DNA of 64,000 nt, from positions 372,001 through 436,000 of the forward strand of contig NZ_JADCJZ010000002.1 in NCBI RefSeq assembly GCF_014982725.1, read 5' to 3'. The notes beneath the pieces are model-generated. The model did not search any database. It was not told the DNA's origin and worked only from the letters and a program-made list of their open reading frames with translations. A program made the position numbers and the translations under genes. Numbering within the stretch: the first letter of the stretch is position 1; each line of letters begins with the position of its first letter. Positions 1 to 7,570 of this stretch are shown piece by piece. The DNA comes from Thermophilibacter gallinarum (GTDB taxonomy: Bacteria > Actinomycetota > Coriobacteriia > Coriobacteriales > Atopobiaceae).

Positions 1-1
1 G

Positions 2-271
2 GTCGTGGGCAAGGCGCCCGCGCTGCTCTACGCCGTGCTCGGGCCCGACGCGGTCTTCTCGCCCGTCATGTCCTGGACCGGCCGCGCCGTGCTGCTCGCC
101 GCGAGCATCGCCACGAGCTACGACACGCTCGTACCGCACATCCAGAACCGCGCCAACGACGGCCAGTGCCCGATGGACGCCTCCGTCGAGGGCGTCTGGG
201 AGCCCTACGAGGCCGTCCGCGTGCTCGCCGAGCGCGCCCGCACGCTCCTTGCCGGGCCGCAGCCCGCCTAG
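2..271 (+). CDS. DUF1893 family protein, C-terminal part (5' end outside window)
   Basis: The frame is open to the left edge, so the visible GTG at 5 need not be the start. The 88 residues end with a segment (LVPHIQNR, then CPMD) that matches my memory of the C-terminal half of DUF1893 proteins, small cytoplasmic proteins of unknown role with a conserved H-x2-NR and C-PM pattern. The stop at 269-271 lies 9 bases before the MFS gene, so the two are probably co-transcribed. I recognise the family from its motif pattern only and can give no function. Confidence 0.6.
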   Translation, partial: VVGKAPALLYAVLGPDAVFSPVMSWTGRAVLLAASIATSYDTLVPHIQNRANDGQCPMDASVEGVWEPYEAVRVLAERARTLLAGPQPA

Positions 272-280
272 CGACGCCCG

Positions 281-1555
281 ATGCCCCTCCTTAAGAGCCT
301 GAGGTCGCTCTCGCCCATGGCGAAGCGCCTCGTCCTGATGCGCCTCTTCATCTACCTCGGCGTCCAGTGCTGCTACTTCATCGGCATCGTGGGCACGCTC
401 ACGTATGCCATGAACGGGGGCGTGGGTGACAACGTCCTCGGGATCGCCGTGCTCAACGGATGCATGATCGGCGGCTCGCTCGTGGGCGGACCGCTGCTCG
501 ACCGCATCGGGCCGCGGCGCTACTTCGCGCTCGTGGTGGCCGCGCTCGTCACGTCCGCGCTCACGTTCCAGGTGCTCGCCGCCTCGGTCGCGGGGGTGCT
601 CCTCGGCGCGGCGCTCTTCGGCGTCGCCTGGGGGTTCGGCGACATGGTCGCCAAGGCCTTCCCCTCCTACCTCACCGACGACCCCGCCGAGCTCAAGAAC
701 ATCAACTCCGTCGTGTTCACGGTGTCCAACGCCGCCATCGTCGTGGGTCCCGTCCTCGGGGGCGCGCTCGCCGCATCCGTCTCCACGCACGCGGTCTTCC
801 TGCTGCTCGCGGTCTGCGCGCTCGCCTCGCTCGTACCGGCCACGGGCTTCCGGCCCCTCCGCGAGCCGCGGCGCAGCGAGCCGCGCGGCGAGGGTCCTGA
901 CCGCTCGGCCCTCTTCGCCGGCTTCTCGACCGTCTTCGCGGTGCCGGCGCTCGCCCTGCTGTTCTGGAGCTGCTTCGCCGCGTTCTTCGGGTACGGCGCC
1001 TTCGACCCGCTCGAGTCGCTCTACTACCGCGACGTCCTGGGCGTCGGCGTGGAGTGGATGGGGTGGCTCTCGTCCGCGGCGGGCCTCGGCGGCATCGTGG
1101 GGGCGCTGCTGGTGCTGCGCATCCCCGCGCGCCACGTGAACGTGCGGACGCTCCTCGCGGTGCTCGCCTCCGAGGGCGTCTTCGCCCTCGTCTACGTCGG
1201 GACGTCCTCCGTGGCGGTGGCGTGCGCGGGCCAGGTCCTTCTCGGCGTGGCCTTTGGCGCCCTCATGCCGCTGCTCACCACCCTCACGCAGATGCACGCG
1301 CCCCTGGAGACCCTCGGCAGCGTGAACGCGGTGATGTCGCTGGGCAACAACGCCGCCGGCGTGCTGCCGCTCTTCTGCGCGCCTGCCCTGGCCCGCATCC
1401 TGGGCGTCCAGGGGACGCTGGTCGCCGCGAGCGCGCTCGTCTTCCTCATGCCGCTCGCGGTGGGGGCGATCAGGCGGCACCAGATCGCGACGCTCGTCGC
1501 CGAGGAGCGTGCCGCCGAGAAGAAAGGGGCCACTCCCCGCTCAGACGAGGAGTAG
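281..1555 (+). CDS. MFS transporter
   Basis: A 424-residue integral membrane protein with about twelve hydrophobic segments in two halves. A basic loop around residues 195-210 (PLREPRRSEPRGE) marks the midpoint, as usual in major facilitator carriers. After the first helices comes a DRIGPRR sequence, equivalent to the conserved G-x3-D-R/K-x-G-R-R/K loop between helices 2 and 3. The C-terminus is charged and cytoplasmic. The substrate cannot be read from the sequence; the closest general type is a sugar- or drug-proton antiporter. It has no obvious Shine-Dalgarno; a second ATG at 317 is an alternative start. Confidence 0.85.
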   Translation: MPLLKSLRSLSPMAKRLVLMRLFIYLGVQCCYFIGIVGTLTYAMNGGVGDNVLGIAVLNGCMIGGSLVGGPLLDRIGPRRYFALVVAALVTSALTFQVLAASVAGVLLGAALFGVAWGFGDMVAKAFPSYLTDDPAELKNINSVVFTVSNAAIVVGPVLGGALAASVSTHAVFLLLAVCALASLVPATGFRPLREPRRSEPRGEGPDRSALFAGFSTVFAVPALALLFWSCFAAFFGYGAFDPLESLYYRDVLGVGVEWMGWLSSAAGLGGIVGALLVLRIPARHVNVRTLLAVLASEGVFALVYVGTSSVAVACAGQVLLGVAFGALMPLLTTLTQMHAPLETLGSVNAVMSLGNNAAGVLPLFCAPALARILGVQGTLVAASALVFLMPLAVGAIRRHQIATLVAEERAAEKKGATPRSDEE

Positions 1556-1559
1556 CCCC
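1526..1559 (+). terminator. Hairpin over the MFS stop codon, possible terminator
   Basis: GGGGCCACTCC (1526-1536) and GGAGTAGCCCC (1549-1559) pair in 10 of 11 positions across a 12-base loop. The stem spans the MFS stop codon. No T-run follows, so it is a weak intrinsic terminator at best. It lies between convergent genes. Confidence 0.35.
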
Positions 1560-1584
1560 TGATTCCAGGCGCTCTGACGAGGCG

Positions 1585-2265
1585 CTACAGACCCATGTCA
1601 GCCTTCAGCTTGGCGAGTGCGTCGTCCACGGCGGCGTCGTCGGCCGCGTCGGCGTACTTGGCCTCGAGGGCGGCCGCGTCGTCGGCGGGCTTCTCGTTCA
1701 GCTCGGCCATGGCGTCGGCGGTGTCCAGCTCACGGTCGACCTTGGCCTCCATGCGGTTGAACGCCTCGATGACGCTCTCGGCCTTGTCGGAGCCGGAGGT
1801 GAAGCCGCCCACCATCTCCTGCGTGCGGGCCACGGCGGCCTTGGCCTTGATCGTCTCGCGACGAGCCTTGAGGTCCTCGATGTCGCTCACGAGCTTGTCG
1901 TGCATCTGACGCATCTTGTCCGCGTTGGCGTGCGCGGCCTCAGCGGCCTTGGCGAGCTCGGCGCCCGTGGCGTCGAGCTTCTGCTTCTTGGCCAGGAAGA
2001 CGCGGGCGTCGCCCTCGTTGCCGGCCGTGAGCGCCTTGCGGGCGAGGCCCTCCATGCGCTCGGACTCCTTGGCGTTCTCGTCCACGGCGCGCTGGGTGCG
2101 CGTCTCCTCGGCCATCACGCCGGCGGTCTCCTTCTTGACCTCGGCGAGCGACTCGGTGAGGTCGACGAGGTACTGGTCGACCATCTTGGCCGGGTCCTCG
2201 GCCTTGTCGAGCAGCTCGTTGATGTTGGCCTTCACGATCGTGGCGAAGCGGTCCAGAATGCCCAT
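1585..2265 (-). CDS. pspA: PspA/IM30 family membrane-stress protein
   Basis: 226 residues, nearly all helical and charged, beginning MGILDRFATIVKANINELLD, the amphipathic N-terminal helix typical of PspA/IM30/Vipp1. A long coiled coil follows (about residues 25-190) and a short acidic C-terminal part (about 195-226) ending in a helix. Members assemble on the inner face of the cytoplasmic membrane and protect it during envelope stress. It lies 34 bases downstream of a TPM-domain membrane protein on the same strand, so both are probably one operon. The Shine-Dalgarno GAGAAAGGAAAC precedes the ATG. The family assignment is firm; the stress role is from family knowledge. Confidence 0.93.
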   Translation of the reverse strand: MGILDRFATIVKANINELLDKAEDPAKMVDQYLVDLTESLAEVKKETAGVMAEETRTQRAVDENAKESERMEGLARKALTAGNEGDARVFLAKKQKLDATGAELAKAAEAAHANADKMRQMHDKLVSDIEDLKARRETIKAKAAVARTQEMVGGFTSGSDKAESVIEAFNRMEAKVDRELDTADAMAELNEKPADDAAALEAKYADAADDAAVDDALAKLKADMGL

Positions 2266-2299
2266 CTCGTTTCCTTTCTCGAGACGTCAGGAGACGTCG

Positions 2300-3397
2300 C
2301 TAGTCGCTGTCCCCGCTGATGGGTCCATCTTCCTCGTCCTCGTACTTGTCCGCAAGGTCCTCAACCTTGTCGTCACCGAACCGCTCGAGCGGCGTGTTGA
2401 GGATCTCCTCCATCTTCCGCTTCTCCTCCGCCTCCGCGGCCTTGCGGCGGGACACGACGGCGCGGACCACCCCGCCGACCACTAGCACGGCGATGATCAC
2501 GCCGCCGACGACGAGGATCGTCTTGCCCTGGGCCTCCTCGTCGGCCGCGGCCATGATGCGCTCCGCGGTCTCGGAGAAGGCGTCGGAGAAGACCTCCTCG
2601 TCGGTGTCGGCGTTGTTGTAGGCGTAGTCGAGCTCGTCGGCAAGGATGCCCAGGGCCTCGGAGTCCATGACGGAGGAGGCCTCCGTGCCCACCGTGTAGC
2701 CGCAGGTGTAGGAGCCGGCCCCGTCATCGCAGAAGACGAGCAGCAGGTGTCCCTCGTCCGTGAAGAGCTCCGGGTAGAGGCGCTCGGCGAGCGCCGTGAG
2801 CTCCTCGACCGAGCTGGTGCTGCCGTTGGGCAGGATGTAGACGTAGGGTTGGACGCCGGTCTTGTCATAGAAGCGCTCGAGGCCGTCCGTCAGACGGCCG
2901 GCGCTGTGGATCCAGTCGCCGTCGGCGTCCGTGTACCAGTCCGTCCTGTTGACGGCGTCGGCGTCGAGCTTCTCGCGCACCGTGGAGGACGACTGCGCGG
3001 AGCCCTGGGAGTAGTACCCCCCGCCGCCGACGTCGGCGCCGCAGAACGAGAGCGAGGTGGTGAGCAGGGCGATCAGCAGCGCGGCGAGGACGAGGCCGAC
3101 CAGCCAGCCCCCGCACCCGCCGCATCCCCCGCAGCCGCCGCCGACGCCGTAGCCCGGCGTCACGACGGTCGGGCGGCGCCAACCCCAGCCGCCGAAGACG
3201 GGCACGTAGGATCGGCGAGGCGCCGGGCCGCCCGCGGGGCGCGGGCCGCCGAAGCCGCCGAAGCCGCCTGACCTGCCTCCCGAACTGCCGCCGGAGCGCC
3301 CGCCCGAGAACCCGCCCGAACGACGACCGCCGCCCGAGAACCCGCCCGAGCGGCCACCGCCGCCGAAGCCTCCGCCGCCTCCGCCGGATCTGCCCAT
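2300..3397 (-). CDS. TPM-domain membrane protein with Gly-rich N-terminus
   Basis: 365 residues. Residues 1 to about 95 are low complexity: repeated GG-S/F-GG-R blocks and then a CGGCGGCGG run. A hydrophobic helix follows (about 98-118, LVGLVLAALLIALL). The central domain (about 140-285) has the TPM pattern: a short WYTDADGDW start, a long helix, YVYILPNG, LLLVFCDD and a helical end with many acidic residues. A second membrane helix (about 292-315) and an acidic cytoplasmic tail close the protein. TPM domains occur in Psb32/TLP18.3 and in PspA-linked envelope proteins. It is probably the first gene of an operon with pspA. The repeats make the exact start uncertain. Confidence 0.75.
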   Translation of the reverse strand: MGRSGGGGGGFGGGGRSGGFSGGGRRSGGFSGGRSGGSSGGRSGGFGGFGGPRPAGGPAPRRSYVPVFGGWGWRRPTVVTPGYGVGGGCGGCGGCGGWLVGLVLAALLIALLTTSLSFCGADVGGGGYYSQGSAQSSSTVREKLDADAVNRTDWYTDADGDWIHSAGRLTDGLERFYDKTGVQPYVYILPNGSTSSVEELTALAERLYPELFTDEGHLLLVFCDDGAGSYTCGYTVGTEASSVMDSEALGILADELDYAYNNADTDEEVFSDAFSETAERIMAAADEEAQGKTILVVGGVIIAVLVVGGVVRAVVSRRKAAEAEEKRKMEEILNTPLERFGDDKVEDLADKYEDEEDGPISGDSD

Positions 3398-3541
3398 GAG
3401 CGCTCCTCTCGCGAGAGTTACTGGCTAAGAGTATGCACGAATGCCCGGGCGACGTGTGCCGCGAGGGGAGGTTCCACCGCACTCGCCCGCGCGCCCAAGG
3501 TGCGCTATGCTGGACCCGCAAAGACAATCAAAGGGGGTACC

Positions 3542-4426
3542 ATGTCCGACTATGTCCTCAGCTGCTGCTCCACGGCAGACGTCACGCGCGAGTGGCTCGA
3601 GTCCCGCGACATCGCGTATCTGTACTTCAACTACTACCTGAACGGCGAGACCTGCAAGGACGACTTCGGGGTCACCAACTCCCCCGCCGACCTCTACGCA
3701 AAGATGCTGGCCGGCGCGGACGCCAAGACCTCGCAGGTGAGCGCCGGCGACTATGCCGCCCACTTCGAGAAGTTCCTCGCCTCCGGCAAGGACGTGCTGC
3801 ACGTGACGCTCTCCTCGGGCATCTCCAGCACCTACAACTCCGCCTGCATCGCCCGCGACCAGCTCGCCGAGAAGTACCCCGACCGCAAGGTCGTCGTCGT
3901 TGACTCGCTCGCCGCCTCCGCCGGCTACGGCCTGCTCATGGACAAGCTCGCCGACCTCCGCGACGCAGGCATGGGACTCGACGAGCTCGGCGCCTGGGCC
4001 GAGGAGCACAAGAGCGAGGTCCAGCACTGGTTCTTCTCGTCCGACCTGACGTTCTTCATCCGCGGCGGTCGCATCTCCAAGGCGGCCGGCCTCGTGGGCG
4101 GCATGCTCAAGATCTGCCCGGTCATGGACGTGGAGCCCGACGGCTCGCTCGCCGTCAAGGAGAAGATCCGCACCAAGGCCAAGGCGATCAACCGCATCGT
4201 CGAGAAGATGGAGGAGCTCGCCGAGGGCGGACTCGACTACTCCGGCAAGGTCTTCATCTCCCAGTCCGAGTGCATCGATGACGCCCAGGAGGTCGCGCGC
4301 CGCATCGAGGCGAAGTTCCCCAAGCTGAACGGCAAGGTGGAGATCTTCCCCATCGGCGCCACGATCGGCGTTCACACCGGCCCGGGCACCGTCGCGACGT
4401 TCTTCTGGGGCGAGAAGCGCGTCTAG
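3542..4426 (+). CDS. DegV family fatty-acid-binding protein
   Basis: 294 residues. The start chosen is the ATG at 3542 because AAAGGGGG lies just upstream; an earlier in-frame ATG at 3500 has none. The protein shows the DegV order: an N-terminal alpha/beta domain with the LSSGISSTYNSA loop (Ser/Thr contacts to the bound fatty acid), VVDSLAASAGYG, a middle segment FFIRGGRISKAAGLVGGMLKI ending in a common DegV signature, and a C-terminal domain ending GAT-IGVHTGPGTVA. DegV proteins bind acyl chains and can act as FakB partners of an acyl kinase. No fakA is nearby. It is monocistronic, ending at the structured element 4442-4565. Confidence 0.93.
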   Translation: MSDYVLSCCSTADVTREWLESRDIAYLYFNYYLNGETCKDDFGVTNSPADLYAKMLAGADAKTSQVSAGDYAAHFEKFLASGKDVLHVTLSSGISSTYNSACIARDQLAEKYPDRKVVVVDSLAASAGYGLLMDKLADLRDAGMGLDELGAWAEEHKSEVQHWFFSSDLTFFIRGGRISKAAGLVGGMLKICPVMDVEPDGSLAVKEKIRTKAKAINRIVEKMEELAEGGLDYSGKVFISQSECIDDAQEVARRIEAKFPKLNGKVEIFPIGATIGVHTGPGTVATFFWGEKRV

Positions 4427-4441
4427 ACAGGCCCCCGGACG

Positions 4442-4565
4442 TTGTCTGGGTACTTTGTTCGGCACCCCTCAAGTACGACTTGGGAGGTGCCGTTTCTTTA
4501 CCTGCGCGTTCTCGGACGAGCGGACGTCCGCTACCTCAGGGGCGCCCGAAAAAGTACCCAGACAA
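4442..4565. repeat. Nested inverted-repeat element between convergent degV and murI
   Basis: Outer arms TTGTCTGGGTACTTTGTTCGG (written here in two parts: TTGTCTGGGTACTTT, 4442-4456, then GTTCGG) and CCGAAAAAGTACCCAGACAA (4546-4565) are complementary apart from one extra base. Inside lie a hairpin (GGCACCCCTCAAGT/ACTTGGGAGGTGCC, followed by GTTTCTTT) that can act as the degV terminator, and a perfect palindrome AGCGGACGTCCGCT (4519-4532). The whole element can fold as a three-way cruciform. Confidence 0.75.
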
Positions 4566-4572
4566 TGCGGCG

Positions 4573-5352
4573 TCAGCACGAGAGCGAGAAGAACCTCTCG
4601 TAGAGGGCCAGCTCGGCAGGGGTGTCGAGGCTCGAGGCAAACTCGACGCGCCCGGGGCGGCCGCGGTCGGTGAGCAGGCCGGCGTCCGCGAGGCGCGCCC
4701 TGAGCTGCCGGGCCGCGCCGGCGCCGCCGTCGAAGAAGCGCACGCCCGGGCCGAGCACCTCGGCGATCTGGCGCCTCACGAACGGGTAGTGCGTGCAGCC
4801 GAGGACCACGCCGTCGACCTCGCCCGCATACGCACCCACGTACCCCTCGATCAGCTCTCGGACGTCGGGCGCGTCGAGGTCTCCCCTCTCGATGCGGGCG
4901 GCGAGGCCCGGGCACGGAACGGGGACGACCTCGCACTCCCCTCCCCAGGCGCGCACGAGCTCGTGGTACTTCTCGAGTCGCAGCGTGATCTCGGTCGCCA
5001 TGACGAGCACCCGCCCGTGCGGCAGGGCGCGCGCGGCAGGCTTGAGCGCGGGCTCTATCCCGACGATGGGCACGTCGGGGTGGTCGGCGCGAAGGACGCC
5101 GGCGGAGACGGAGGTCGCCGTGTTGCACGCGATCACGACCGCCTTGGCGCCGGCGGCGAGGAAGCGCTCGACGATGTCGCGGGAGAGCTCGAGCACCTGC
5201 CCCTCGGTCTTCTCGCCGTAGGGGGCGTTGGCGGAGTCGCCGAAGAAGCGGAAGTCCTCGTGCGGCAGCTCGGCCACGAGCGCGCGCAGCACGCTGATGC
5301 CGCCCACGCCCGAGTCGAAGACCCCCACGAAACCGTCGCTCTTCTCGCTCAC
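4573..5352 (-). CDS. murI: Glutamate racemase
   Basis: 259 residues from a GTG start at 5352, chosen because GAGGAGGGTGAC lies immediately upstream and the next residues SEKSDGFVGVFDSGVGG match the family start. The enzyme interconverts L- and D-glutamate for peptidoglycan. Visible motifs are FDSGVGG (substrate loop), GDSANAPYG, the catalytic cysteine in ACNTAT (C76) and the second catalytic cysteine in LGCTHYPF (C186). Length is normal. It is transcribed alone, convergent with degV and divergent from the padR operon, so the short 5353-5505 gap must hold both promoters. Confidence 0.96.
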   Translation of the reverse strand: MSEKSDGFVGVFDSGVGGISVLRALVAELPHEDFRFFGDSANAPYGEKTEGQVLELSRDIVERFLAAGAKAVVIACNTATSVSAGVLRADHPDVPIVGIEPALKPAARALPHGRVLVMATEITLRLEKYHELVRAWGGECEVVPVPCPGLAARIERGDLDAPDVRELIEGYVGAYAGEVDGVVLGCTHYPFVRRQIAEVLGPGVRFFDGGAGAARQLRARLADAGLLTDRGRPGRVEFASSLDTPAELALYERFFSLSC

Positions 5353-5446
5353 GTCACCCTCCTCTCGGGCTAAGGATACCCCATCGCAACGTTCCCGCCC
5401 GCTCGGCTGCCGCTCGCCGGACTTTACATACATCTGAGAAAGTATA

Positions 5447-5475
5447 TCGACACACATAGTAATATGCGCTACACT
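5447..5475 (+). promoter_or_regulatory. Likely promoter of the padR operon
   Basis: TCGACA (5447-5452), a 17-base spacer and TACACT (5470-5475) form a plausible sigma-70 promoter in an AT-rich patch unusual for this region. An A-to-T rich imperfect dyad (ATAT at 5443-5446 and 5461-5464) overlaps it and could be a PadR autoregulatory site. The strong ribosome site AGGGAGGTGA (5492-5501) lies 4 bases before the ATG at 5506. Confidence 0.5.
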
Positions 5476-5505
5476 GCACTCACGATACCATCAGGGAGGT
5501 GACCC

Positions 5506-5856
5506 ATGGCAACGAGAGACGCAGAGAGCGACCTCATCCGGGGCAACATCGACGCCATCGTGCTGAGCACGCTCTCGAACGGCGACTCCTACGGCTACGA
5601 GATCCTGAAGGATGTCGCGCAGACGAGCGAGGGGGCCTACGAGATGAAGGAGCCCTCGCTGTACACGAGCCTCAAGCGCCTGGAGGGGCAGGGGTTCGTG
5701 GAGAGCTACTGGGGCAACGAGACCCAGGGCGCGCGGCGCAAGTACTACCACATAACCGACGGCGGCCGCGGGGAGCTCACCGAGGCGACCGCACGCTGGG
5801 TCCGCGCGCGCACCATCATCGACCGACTTCTCAGACAGAGCGGAGGCACCAAATGA
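5506..5856 (+). CDS. PadR family transcriptional regulator
   Basis: 116 residues, the usual size of a PadR-s2 type regulator. The N-terminal winged helix contains IVLSTLSNGDSYGYEILKDV, the acidic MKEPSLYTSLKRLEGQGFV recognition-helix segment and the wing GARRKYYHITDGG. A C-terminal helix (RARTIIDRLLR) makes the dimer interface. Its stop codon overlaps the ATG of the next gene (ATGA), a tight translational coupling. PadR regulators of this arrangement usually repress their own operon and respond to envelope stress or small molecules; the ligand cannot be read here. Confidence 0.93.
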   Translation: MATRDAESDLIRGNIDAIVLSTLSNGDSYGYEILKDVAQTSEGAYEMKEPSLYTSLKRLEGQGFVESYWGNETQGARRKYYHITDGGRGELTEATARWVRARTIIDRLLRQSGGTK

Positions 5857-6932
5857 GCGGCAGGAGCGACCTCAGGATGTACGTCGAGCACCTCTTCGAG
5901 GGACGCACGCTCGACGCCGAGACCATCGAGCTCAAGGAGGAGATCTACGGCAACCTCACCGCGCGCTTCGACGACTACGTCGCCCAGGGCATGAGCGAGG
6001 AGGAGGCCTACCGGCGCACCTGTGAGGCCGTCTCCAGCGTGGAGGACGTGCTGGACGAGAAGGACGAGGCCGTCGTCGAGCCCACCACGGCGATGCCCGC
6101 CGCGGCGGCCGAGCCCGAGCCCGCGCCGACGTTCGAGGCGCCCCCGGCGCCCGCGGCCGAGCCCGCCCCCGCCGCATCCCGGCGCTGGTCGACGGCGGCA
6201 ATCGTAGCCGTCGTGGCGGTCGTGCTCGTGGTGGCGGGCATCGCCGGCTGCACCGTGTTCAACCTGCTGGACACCGGGAAGGCCGCCGACGACTACCAGT
6301 CCCAGACCTCTCAGGTCGTCGATCGGATCGACCAGGGCGACGACGCCACCGCTGAGAAGGACGACGTCGCCTCGCAGACCACGACCGACGACACCAGCGG
6401 CAGCGCGCCGCAGGACGGCACCGGCAACCGCTACGGGGCGCCCGCCCAGAGCGGCACCGGCCTGGTTGCCGAGGTCCGGGACCAGTCCGTCGACGAGCTG
6501 GCGGCGTATGCGGGGACGTCCGCCTCTGACACCGGGCGGGTCGAGGAGCTCTTCCGCTCGCTCCCGGTGAGCGAGTACCTGACCGGCGTGGAGACCACCG
6601 CCGCGGGTGCCGTCGCGGTCACCTACGAGTACCAGGACCGCGACCGCGTCGCCCGTGACGACGACCACGTCGACCTCGCGCTCGTCTACAACGCCGTCGT
6701 CGCGATGTGCGCGGTCGACGACCTCCAGACCCTCACGCTCTACGAGGTCGAGCCCGACGACGGGAGACTCGAGCGCGACACGCAGGTGTTCGAGCGCTCC
6801 ATGCTGGAGAACCTGCTTGGGACCACGCTCGACGGCGGCAAGCTGACCGCCGACTCCTGGGAGGGGTTGCGCTCCCAGGTCATGACCGAGTACATCTACG
6901 ACGAGGCCTGGGACCGCGCCGACCGCGACTAG
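5853..6932 (+). CDS. PadR-coupled membrane protein (DUF1700/HAAS-like N-terminus)
   Basis: 359 residues starting at the ATG at 5853 inside the padR stop; CGGAGG at 5841-5846 serves as ribosome site. Residues 1-70 form a small helical domain (LRMYVEHLFEGR, LTARFDDYVAQGMSEEEAYRR) of the HAAS/DUF1700 type that commonly follows PadR. A Pro/Ala/Glu-rich linker (about 75-110) leads to one transmembrane helix (about 113-135, AAIVAVVAVVLVVAGIAGC). The C-terminal domain, about 220 residues and presumably extracytoplasmic, matches nothing I recognise. The pair probably senses the envelope: HAAS domains contact the regulator while the outer domain senses. Confidence 0.7.
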   Translation: MSGRSDLRMYVEHLFEGRTLDAETIELKEEIYGNLTARFDDYVAQGMSEEEAYRRTCEAVSSVEDVLDEKDEAVVEPTTAMPAAAAEPEPAPTFEAPPAPAAEPAPAASRRWSTAAIVAVVAVVLVVAGIAGCTVFNLLDTGKAADDYQSQTSQVVDRIDQGDDATAEKDDVASQTTTDDTSGSAPQDGTGNRYGAPAQSGTGLVAEVRDQSVDELAAYAGTSASDTGRVEELFRSLPVSEYLTGVETTAAGAVAVTYEYQDRDRVARDDDHVDLALVYNAVVAMCAVDDLQTLTLYEVEPDDGRLERDTQVFERSMLENLLGTTLDGGKLTADSWEGLRSQVMTEYIYDEAWDRADRD

Positions 6933-6957
6933 CGCACGCACGGGCCATCTGTCAGAA

Positions 6958-6984
6958 TCTGGGGTCGGTGCATCCGACCCCAGA
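6958..6984 (+). promoter_or_regulatory. Hairpin in the slyD leader
   Basis: TCTGGGGTCGG (6958-6968) and CCGACCCCAGA (6974-6984) make a perfect 11-bp stem with a 5-base loop, ending 12 bases before the ATG and directly upstream of the ribosome site GGGAGA. No T-run follows. It may be the 3' end of the upstream transcript, a transcript stabiliser or a translational control element. Confidence 0.5.
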
Positions 6985-6996
6985 GACGGGAGAGAC

Positions 6997-7422
6997 ATGA
7001 GCAACGAGGGCAAGCAGGTCAAGGTCCACTACGTGGGCACGCTCGACGACGGCACGAAGTTCGACTCCTCGCGCGACCGCGGCGAGCCGCTGGCGTTCAC
7101 CTGCATGGCGGGCCAGATGATCAAGGGCTTCGACGAGGCCGTGCGCGAGATGGAGGTCGGCCAGGTCGTGGACGTGCGCCTCGAGCCCGCCGAGGCCTAC
7201 GGCGAGCGCGACGAGCGCCTCGTGCAGACCGTCCCCGTGGCGCAGATGCCCGGCGCCGAGGACCTCGTCGCGGGCCAGCGCGTCATGCTGAGCAACGCCA
7301 TGGGCCAGCCCTTCCCCGCCACCGTCGCCGCCAAGGACGACGAGTCCGTCACCTTCGACATGAACCACGAGATGGCGGGCAAGGCGCTCAACTTCAACAT
7401 CGAGCTGCTCGAAGTCGAGTAA
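6997..7422 (+). CDS. slyD: FKBP-type peptidyl-prolyl isomerase, SlyD-like
   Basis: 141 residues. The FKBP fold is split by an insert-in-flap chaperone domain as in SlyD: VKVHYVGTLDDGTKFDSS and MIKGFDEAVREMEVGQ belong to FKBP, EAYGERDERLVQTVP to about residue 115 is the insert, and NFNIELLEV closes the fold. It catalyses prolyl cis-trans isomerisation and acts as a cytoplasmic folding helper. Unlike E. coli SlyD there is no histidine-rich metal-binding tail, so a nickel role is unlikely. It is monocistronic and ends ahead of the long hairpin at 7470-7562. Confidence 0.92.
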   Translation: MSNEGKQVKVHYVGTLDDGTKFDSSRDRGEPLAFTCMAGQMIKGFDEAVREMEVGQVVDVRLEPAEAYGERDERLVQTVPVAQMPGAEDLVAGQRVMLSNAMGQPFPATVAAKDDESVTFDMNHEMAGKALNFNIELLEVE

Positions 7423-7469
7423 GCGCCCCGCGTCCGCCCCAATCGGTAAAGGCACCGCCCCAGCTAGGA

Positions 7470-7562
7470 GTCAAACAGAACGGGCCGGGCCTCCCAAGCA
7501 GAAGTTCCTGAGCGCGCAGCGCGAAGCACTTCTGCGGGGAGGCCCGGCCCGTTCTGTTTGAC
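7470..7562. repeat. 93-base near-continuous hairpin between convergent slyD and metY
   Basis: Left arm 7470-7495 (begins GTCAAACAGAACGG, ends GGGCCTCCC) and right arm 7537-7562 are a perfect 26-bp inverted repeat. Inside, GCAGAAGT (7498-7505) pairs with ACTTCTGC (7528-7535), and GCGCGCAGCGCG sits at the tip. It could act as a bidirectional terminator, but it lacks a T-run after the stem and is much longer than terminators need to be. Confidence 0.85.
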
Positions 7563-7570
7563 CAAAGTCG

